Shown: positions 1-4,687 of the stretch, in pieces
Layout of the letters: the number at the start of each line of letters is the position of its first letter
Position numbering within the stretch: the first letter of the stretch is position 1
NCBI GenBank assembly: GCA_002479655.1
Contig: DLOQ01000127.1
Coordinates: 1 to 6,854, forward strand
Length of the DNA: 6,854 nt
Source: Lachnospiraceae bacterium UBA7480
Lineage (GTDB): Bacteria > Bacillota > Clostridia > Lachnospirales > Lachnospiraceae
Reading direction: 5' to 3'
The notes under the pieces: generated by a model
What the model was told of the DNA's origin: nothing
Database searches by the model: none
What the model saw: the letters and a program-made list of their open reading frames with translations, nothing else
Program-made: the position numbers and the translations under genes

Positions 1-581
1 GACTAATGGAAAGCTCCCGGCAGGATATGAGCGGAAATGAAAAACCGGAACTTTTCATGCCGGAGCTGTATATGGTATATACTGACTGCATGCCTGAAGA
101 TGTTCCTGAAACGTTATCTCTTTCCGATGAGCATTTCAGCGGCAGGAAGATTCCTGTATTGTCCCAGCCGGGCGATAAAACAATCATCGGACAGTATATA
201 TATTTTTGGAGAGAATTTGATGAACAGATCTACCGGTATGGATATTCAATGGAGGCGATCAAAAATACATTTGATGAATGTAAGAAGAATAATATTTTAA
301 CGGAGTTTATTGCAGACAGAGAACCGGAGGTGACGGAGATAATATTCGATTCCTTTGACCCGGAGGATATAGCGGAGGCAAAGTTCATACAGGAGGAGAT
401 GGAAGCACGTGAGAAGAAGCTGACAGAACAAGCGGAACTTAATGCGGCGCGAAGAACCGCAAAAGAACTGATTAAAATGAATATTCTTTCATTTGAAGAA
501 ATTCAAGAAGTTACGGAGCTGTCAATGGATGAGTTAAAGAAAATAGAAGCTGAAATAAAAGCAAACGGGGAAAACGAATAA
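1..581 (+). CDS. Rpn-family (PD-(D/E)XK) nuclease/putative transposase, C-terminal part, 5' end outside window
   Basis: This is the C-terminal part of a gene that enters from the left edge. The first ATG (position 6) is internal: the bases before it (codon cta at 3-5, preceded by ga) match the codons for Arg-Leu that precede the equivalent Val111 of the downstream paralog, with no stop. By comparison with that paralog the true start should lie roughly 320 bases upstream of the window. The visible part has the family's PELYMVYT segment, a DKTIIGQYIYFW segment, and the helical DPEDIAEAKFIQEEMEARE region. It ends in one copy of a helix-turn-helix-like tail (AKELIKMNILSFEEIQEVTELSMDELKK). Rpn proteins are DNA nucleases linked to recombination, and some act as toxic anti-phage proteins. 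The catalytic core would be in the unseen N-terminal part, so activity cannot be judged. Family assignment is from recognised consensus, not a search. Confidence 0.85.
   Translation, partial: LMESSRQDMSGNEKPELFMPELYMVYTDCMPEDVPETLSLSDEHFSGRKIPVLSQPGDKTIIGQYIYFWREFDEQIYRYGYSMEAIKNTFDECKKNNILTEFIADREPEVTEIIFDSFDPEDIAEAKFIQEEMEAREKKLTEQAELNAARRTAKELIKMNILSFEEIQEVTELSMDELKKIEAEIKANGENE
1..581 (+). repeat. Long direct repeat, left copy (partner about 944-1626)
   Basis: The sequence from position 1 matches that from 944 at a constant offset of 943 bases through at least the ATG pair at 399 and 1342, with no indels and protein identity that looks close to 80%. Beyond that the copies diverge, and the right copy gains an extra module. 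This is a gene duplication rather than a mobile-element repeat: I see no terminal inverted repeats or target-site duplication. Confidence 0.8.
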
Positions 582-618
582 TTATTTTGAAAACAGAGAA
601 AAGGAGAAGAAGGAGAAA

Positions 619-1626
619 ATGTTTAACAAAAAGGAGACAGACAAAACTAATAAAGAGGATAAGAAAAAGGCAACGGATCCCATATTTAAAGAATTGTTCA
701 GCGACAAAAAATATCTGCTGCAGTTATACAGGGATCTTCACCCTGAAGATGAAAAAGCGACAGCAGATGATATAACCGATATTACCCTTGAACAGGTAAT
801 CTATAGTAAGTTGAATAAGTTGTATAACTATTTGGGTTTTAAAGTCGGCAGCCGCTTGTTGCTGGTTTTTACCCTGCCGGGATGGATGGAGTTAAACTAT
901 GTTGGCAACTGCGCACTGACGTTTATGCCAGACTCCTTTAAACGACTTGTGGAAAGCTCTCAGCAGAATATGAGCGAAAACGAAAAATCGGAACTTTCAA
1001 TGCCGGAGCTATATATGGTATATGCTGACTGCTTCCCTGAAGAAGTCCCTGAAATATTATCCCTTTCCGATGAGCATTTTATCAGCAAGAATATTCCTGT
1101 TTTGTCCCGACCAGACGATAAAACCATCATCGGTCAGTATATATATTTTTGGAGAGAATTTGATAAACAGATCTACCGATATGGATATTCAATGGAGGCG
1201 ATAAAATATACATTCGAGAACTGTAAGAAGAATAATATTTTAACGGAGTATATAGCAAACAGAAAATATGAGGTGACGGAGATAATATTCGATTCCTTTG
1301 ATCCGGAGGATATAGCGGAGGCAAAGTTCATACAGGAAGAGATGGAAGCTCGTGAAAAAGAACTAATAGAACAAGGAAAAATTAAAGAAGCGCGAAGAAT
1401 GGCAAAAGGACTGATTATGCAAAATATTTCGCTTGAAATAATAGAAAAAGGTACGGGGTTATCAATGGATGAAATAAAGAAAATAGAAGCTAAAATGGAA
1501 GTGGCACAAGAAGCGGCAGAAGAGCTGATTAAAGAGGATTTTCCACTTGAAAAAATTGTAGAATGGACAAATTTGTCAATGGATGAAATAAAGAAAATAG
1601 AAGCCAAGATTAAAGTGAATGGATAA
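619..1626 (+). CDS. Rpn-family (PD-(D/E)XK) nuclease/putative transposase paralog, catalytically degenerate
   Basis: This complete 335-residue gene is the tandem paralog of the partial gene ending 37 bases upstream. ATG 619 is chosen because the Lys-rich N-terminus runs directly into the family opening DPIFKELFSDKKYLLQLY (residues 20-37). Two Shine-Dalgarno-like AGGAG sites precede it (602-606 and 611-615), at spacings of 12 and 3 bases. The family core normally reads like YNDLGF...LVEAQSTWS. Here it reads YNYLGF (69-74) and VFTLPGW (83-89), so the expected acidic residue is Tyr71 and the expected E-x-Q is Thr85-Leu-Pro87. A nuclease-dead protein is therefore likely. Residues 128-250 match the upstream copy closely. 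The C-terminus holds two consecutive 38-residue copies of the HTH-like tail (about 260-297 and 298-335), where the upstream gene has one. Codons are AT-richer than in the genes to the right, which fits a laterally acquired unit. A terminator follows. Confidence 0.88.
   Translation: MFNKKETDKTNKEDKKKATDPIFKELFSDKKYLLQLYRDLHPEDEKATADDITDITLEQVIYSKLNKLYNYLGFKVGSRLLLVFTLPGWMELNYVGNCALTFMPDSFKRLVESSQQNMSENEKSELSMPELYMVYADCFPEEVPEILSLSDEHFISKNIPVLSRPDDKTIIGQYIYFWREFDKQIYRYGYSMEAIKYTFENCKKNNILTEYIANRKYEVTEIIFDSFDPEDIAEAKFIQEEMEAREKELIEQGKIKEARRMAKGLIMQNISLEIIEKGTGLSMDEIKKIEAKMEVAQEAAEELIKEDFPLEKIVEWTNLSMDEIKKIEAKIKVNG
1396..1623 (+). repeat. Tandem duplication of a 38-codon C-terminal module (2 x 114 bases)
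   Basis: Two adjacent in-frame 114-base units (about 1396-1509 and 1510-1623) end in near-identical protein segments LSMDEIKKIEAK. A 29-base stretch beginning tcaatggatgaaataaag is identical at 1462-1490 and 1576-1604. The upstream paralog has a single version of this stretch at 522-550 with two substitutions. The unit boundaries are approximate because the first halves of the units have diverged. Confidence 0.8.
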
Positions 1627-1685
1627 AACGAATAAATGTTGTGATATCCAATAAATACAATTTACCGTAACAGATTAAAATGAAT

Positions 1686-1725
1686 CGGGTCTGCGCACTT
1701 AAACTTATTGCGCAGACTCGTTTTT
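1686..1725 (+). terminator. Rho-independent terminator after the Rpn gene pair
   Basis: A 12-base-pair stem is formed by cgggtctgcgca (1686-1697) and tgcgcagactcg (1709-1720), fully paired with one G-U wobble. It closes an 11-base loop and is followed directly by five T (1721-1725). It lies 60 bases after the stop of the second Rpn gene and separates that unit from the epimerase gene. Confidence 0.9.
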
Positions 1726-1832
1726 CTAATTAAGCGCTGGTCAAACTACCGCTTCTTTGCAGCGAAAATCCCGTGTAATGACCTCAAGACATTCAATTTT
1801 TAAGGCGCATTGGCAAATTCTATAAAAATATA

Positions 1833-1861
1833 TTGTAGAAAAATAGAAAATAACATATAAT
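1833..1861 (+). promoter_or_regulatory. Candidate sigma-A promoter for the epimerase gene
   Basis: A perfect TATAAT (1856-1861) lies 17 bases after ttgtag (1833-1838), which matches only the first three bases of the -35 consensus, in a strongly AT-rich stretch. Transcription would start near 1868, giving a leader of about 50-60 bases. It lies after the terminator, which supports an independent transcription unit. The rest of the non-coding stretch (1726-1832) shows no gene or structure I can support. Confidence 0.45.
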
Positions 1862-1918
1862 GAAGAAGAACATGGTAAATGAAATTCAGGACTTTGCAAG
1901 AGCGTCCTGCGGAAAGGC

Positions 1919-2581
1919 ATGGTCTTAGATATGATACACTTTGCGCCGTCGATCTTATCGGCGGATTTTACACAGCTGCAAAAGGACATTGATGATGTCC
2001 AAAAAGGCGGCGCGGATTACCTGCATTTTGATGTGATGGATGGAATGTTTGTCCCGGCGATCTCGTTTGGCATGCCGGTCTTAAAATGCGTTGCCGGGAA
2101 GACAGAGCTGTTTCTGGACGTGCATCTGATGATCGTGGAGCCGGAGCGTTACATAGAGGAATTTATTAAGGACGGCGCGAATCTGGTGACAGTTCATCTG
2201 GAAACCCTGAAGGAGCCGGAAAAGGTGATAAAACAGATCCATGCTCTGGGCGCTAAGGCAGGACTTGCGATCAATCCGGAGACGCCGGCGGAACGGATCC
2301 GGCCGTATCTTAGTATGATCGATATGGCGCTTGTAATGTGCGTTCATCCGGGGTTTGGCGAGCAGGCGTATCTTTCTTCCTCAGATGAGAAGATCGCACA
2401 GATTGCTTCATGGATCAGGGAAGAGGACTTACATGTTGATCTGGAAGTAGATGGCGGCATCAAGATGGAAAATGTGGAACGGATCGCAGCATTGGGCGCA
2501 AATGTCATTGTTGCAGGCTCCGCTGTTTTTAAGGGAGATGTGGAAGAGAATACGAGAGAATTTATCGGGAAAATAAAATAA
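1919..2581 (+). CDS. rpe: Ribulose-phosphate 3-epimerase
   Basis: This enzyme interconverts D-ribulose 5-phosphate and D-xylulose 5-phosphate in the cytoplasmic pentose phosphate pathway. The 220-residue protein has the full single-domain TIM-barrel length. Family motifs appear in order: APSILSADF (9-17), LHFDVMDG with metal-binding His36 and catalytic Asp38 (35-42), LDVHLM with His69, the VHPGFGEQ phosphate-loop region (142-149), LEVDGG with Asp178, and the phosphate-binding AGSAVF (209-214). The usual PGFGGQ has Glu in place of the second Gly. The start is uncertain. ATG 1919 has ggaaagg only one base before it, while ATG 1931 (giving 216 residues beginning MIHFAPS) lies 13 bases from the same site and fits the family N-terminus better. 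A related phosphosugar epimerase such as the allulose-6-phosphate type is possible, but the motifs favour rpe. It lies between the Rpn pair and a chemoreceptor gene, not beside rsgA or thiN-like genes. Confidence 0.93.
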   Translation: MVLDMIHFAPSILSADFTQLQKDIDDVQKGGADYLHFDVMDGMFVPAISFGMPVLKCVAGKTELFLDVHLMIVEPERYIEEFIKDGANLVTVHLETLKEPEKVIKQIHALGAKAGLAINPETPAERIRPYLSMIDMALVMCVHPGFGEQAYLSSSDEKIAQIASWIREEDLHVDLEVDGGIKMENVERIAALGANVIVAGSAVFKGDVEENTREFIGKIK

Positions 2582-2653
2582 CCTAAAGATGCATTGAAAA
2601 TGCCATGCATACATAGGGGTTTTATAAAGGGAATATTTACTATATCACACATG

Positions 2654-2659
2654 AAGGAG
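2654..2659 (+). promoter_or_regulatory. Ribosome binding site of the chemoreceptor gene
   Basis: AAGGAG lies 8 bases before ATG 2668. This is near-ideal spacing and fixes the start. No convincing terminator is seen in the 86 bases after the epimerase stop. Confidence 0.85.
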
Positions 2660-2667
2660 AACACAAA

Positions 2668-4650
2668 ATGGAATTACATAAGCTTAGCTCAAATGTCAAC
2701 AAGAGCGCCGGTCTGCTGATCCGGAGGATCATCTTCGGGTTATGTTTATTGGCGGGGGTATCGGTGCTTGCCATTATCATTTCTTATACGATCAGGGATA
2801 ACAGCAAGCAGGTGCAGCTATATAGCTCGCAGATCGATAATACAATGTCGGAAAAAATTGCGTTTATCAATACTGTTGCGGCAGGGGCGTCTTCCGGGAT
2901 GGCTGATGCGGACTATTATGCGTATGTAGACGCAATGGTGGAACAGTATGATGACGTATCGGCAGTATATGTCTGCGTAGAGCAGGATGGCGTGGTCTAT
3001 GCGGATGGGATCATGACTTATATGTCAGGCGGATGGCTGCCGCCGGAGGATTTTGTGGTGACTAAGCGTTCCTGGTATGAAGGCGCGTTGGAAACAAAAG
3101 ACGTTTATGTGTCGGAGCCATATGTGGATGAACAATCCGGCGGTATCTGCATCACTCTTTCGAAAGCGATCTATAGCGGCGGCTCCATCATCGGCGTAGC
3201 CGGGATGGATATGTATATGGACGATCTGGTCACACTGATTGAAAGCTCTTACAATGGCGGAAATTATGTATTTTTGGTATCAAAGGAAGGAACCATCTTA
3301 ACGCATCCGGATGAAGACATTGCGCTGAGCACGGAAAAAAGCACGACGATAGCAGATGCTTTGAACGGGAAATATAAAAGTGTATATGAAAACAAATTAG
3401 CTACAAAACTAATTTGGGATTATAGCGGCGGATTGAAATTTGCGATCTGTAATATTTCGGAAATGACAGAGTGGAACGTGATCGCCGTGATCTCTCTTAC
3501 ATGGGTCATGTTGGTAATCATATTGATCATTATACTGGCAGTCGTACTGGGCGTTGTTCTGGGGCAATGGGCAAAGCAGCAGCTGAGCAACGGGATCAGC
3601 CCGATGTTTTCACCGCTTGAAGAACTGGCGGCTAATGTAAGCAAGATATCAGAAGGTGAATTGAGTTATGTTTTTCGTGTAGATGAACAGTCACAGGAAG
3701 TAAATGCGCTGTCAATAGCCCTTAATGATACGATGAAAGGACTGCGGCATTATATTTCGGAGATCACCAATACCGTAACTTCCATTTCGGAGAAGAATCT
3801 GAATTTTAACATTGACGGAGAGTATGCGGGGGACTATGAAAGTATAGAGGTTGCATTGATCGACATTATGAAAGTGCTGAATGAAAGCTTTGCGGAAATT
3901 AATGAGCAGGTGGCAACGGTGCTTATGTACTCGGAGAACTTATCGCAGACAAGTGAGAGTGTTGCCGATGTGGCAACGAAGCAAAGCGAATCCGTTATGA
4001 ATGCTTCAAGGGAAATGAAGAATCTGACGGATGATATGGAGAAAATTGCCGGACTTGCGGTTTCCATCAAAGAAAACACGGAAAATGTCAATGAACGTCT
4101 GTCAGTCGGTAACGCGGAAATGGATGAGCTGGTCATGGCGATAGATGAGATCGCAAGATGCTATGATGAAATTGCCGGATTTGTAACGGAGATCAATGCG
4201 ATCGCGGACCAGACAAATCTCCTTGCGTTAAATGCGTCAATAGAAGCTGCGAGAGCAGGGGAAGCCGGAAGGGGATTTGCGGTAGTTGCTGATGAGATCG
4301 GCACGCTTTCCGCCAACAGTTCCCAGGCAAGCGCAAAGATACATGAGGTGATCGCACATTCGCTGACATCCGTGGAAAGAGGAAAAGAACTTGTTGCAAG
4401 AACAGATAAAACGATCTCTGAGAGCGCGGAATTTTCGGCTAATAATACACAGATCGTCGGAGAAATCGTAAATTATGTGGAAACCCAGAAAAATTCTTCG
4501 GATGAGATCTCCGCAAATATTAAAAAGATCAGTGAGATGGTAGAGGATAATGCGGCGAGCGCTGAGGAAAATGCGGCAATTTCGGCGAACTTAGGAGAAT
4601 GTGCACAAACGCTGATGAACACAATTGCGCAATTTCAGCTGAAAAAATAA
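2668..4650 (+). CDS. Methyl-accepting chemotaxis protein with dCache sensor, predicted amino-acid receptor
   Basis: This 660-residue transmembrane chemoreceptor passes ligand binding outside the cell to the CheA/CheW array. In order: first membrane helix (about 18-41); extracellular dCache domain (about 42-268); second membrane helix (about 271-299); HAMP (about 300-358); a second divergent HAMP-like segment (about 361-410, with [18 protein letters not shown]); then the signalling coiled coil. The hairpin tip is canonical, with [20 protein letters not shown] at 514-533 followed by [12 protein letters not shown] methylation-type segment ASAEENAA lies near 630-637. There is no C-terminal CheR-docking pentapeptide. 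The dCache domain has Arg134, Trp136, Tyr137, Tyr152, Asp154 and Asp181, spaced like the amino-acid-binding residues of Pseudomonas PctA, but Phe129 replaces the first Tyr. Amino acids, or amines using a similar pocket, are the inferred ligands. The lipoprotein gene begins 37 bases downstream with no visible terminator between them. Confidence 0.95.
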   Translation: MELHKLSSNVNKSAGLLIRRIIFGLCLLAGVSVLAIIISYTIRDNSKQVQLYSSQIDNTMSEKIAFINTVAAGASSGMADADYYAYVDAMVEQYDDVSAVYVCVEQDGVVYADGIMTYMSGGWLPPEDFVVTKRSWYEGALETKDVYVSEPYVDEQSGGICITLSKAIYSGGSIIGVAGMDMYMDDLVTLIESSYNGGNYVFLVSKEGTILTHPDEDIALSTEKSTTIADALNGKYKSVYENKLATKLIWDYSGGLKFAICNISEMTEWNVIAVISLTWVMLVIILIIILAVVLGVVLGQWAKQQLSNGISPMFSPLEELAANVSKISEGELSYVFRVDEQSQEVNALSIALNDTMKGLRHYISEITNTVTSISEKNLNFNIDGEYAGDYESIEVALIDIMKVLNESFAEINEQVATVLMYSENLSQTSESVADVATKQSESVMNASREMKNLTDDMEKIAGLAVSIKENTENVNERLSVGNAEMDELVMAIDEIARCYDEIAGFVTEINAIADQTNLLALNASIEAARAGEAGRGFAVVADEIGTLSANSSQASAKIHEVIAHSLTSVERGKELVARTDKTISESAEFSANNTQIVGEIVNYVETQKNSSDEISANIKKISEMVEDNAASAEENAAISANLGECAQTLMNTIAQFQLKK

Positions 4651-4674
4651 GGATTTTCGGAATGGGGCAGAATT

Positions 4675-4678
4675 GGAG
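4675..4678 (+). promoter_or_regulatory. Ribosome binding site supporting a GTG start
   Basis: GGAG lies 9 bases before GTG 4688. The in-frame TTG at 4673 is a weaker alternative start adding five residues. ATG 4662 is in another frame and stops after nine codons. The GTG start gives a compact signal peptide. Confidence 0.6.
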
Positions 4679-4687
4679 AAAATCAAA

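Noticed and set aside
840..945. Compensated frameshift explaining the lost E-x-Q motif in the second Rpn gene
   Set aside because: Reading the two other frames across this stretch does not restore an EAQSTW-like motif and meets stops, so plain divergence is more likely.
1173..1607. 144-codon Ser/Ile-rich minus-strand open frame antisense to the second Rpn gene
   Set aside because: Its composition is the expected mirror of the Glu/Lys/Ile-rich coding strand, and it has no independent start signal or domain.
1..1725. Insertion sequence or transposon carrying the Rpn pair
   Set aside because: Despite the putative-transposase family label, no terminal inverted repeats, target duplications or other transposition genes are visible.
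1741..1989. 82-codon minus-strand open frame in and beyond the gap before the epimerase gene
   Set aside because: It overlaps the 5' end of the real epimerase gene, has no recognisable protein motif and no good ribosome site. Its terminal part in the gap could be a gene remnant, but I cannot support that.
2584..2609. Possible sigma-28 (motility) promoter before the chemoreceptor gene: TAAAG, then GCC 14 bases after TAAA
   Set aside because: Only the TAAAG and GCC parts match; the rest of the -10 element (GATAW) is absent. A TACTAT at 2638-2643 also lacks a -35 partner, so no promoter is called here.
2589..2610. Small inverted repeats (atgcat pair; gcatt/aatgc) after the epimerase gene as a terminator
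   Set aside because: The stems are 5-6 AT-rich pairs with no T-run directly following, too weak for an intrinsic terminator.
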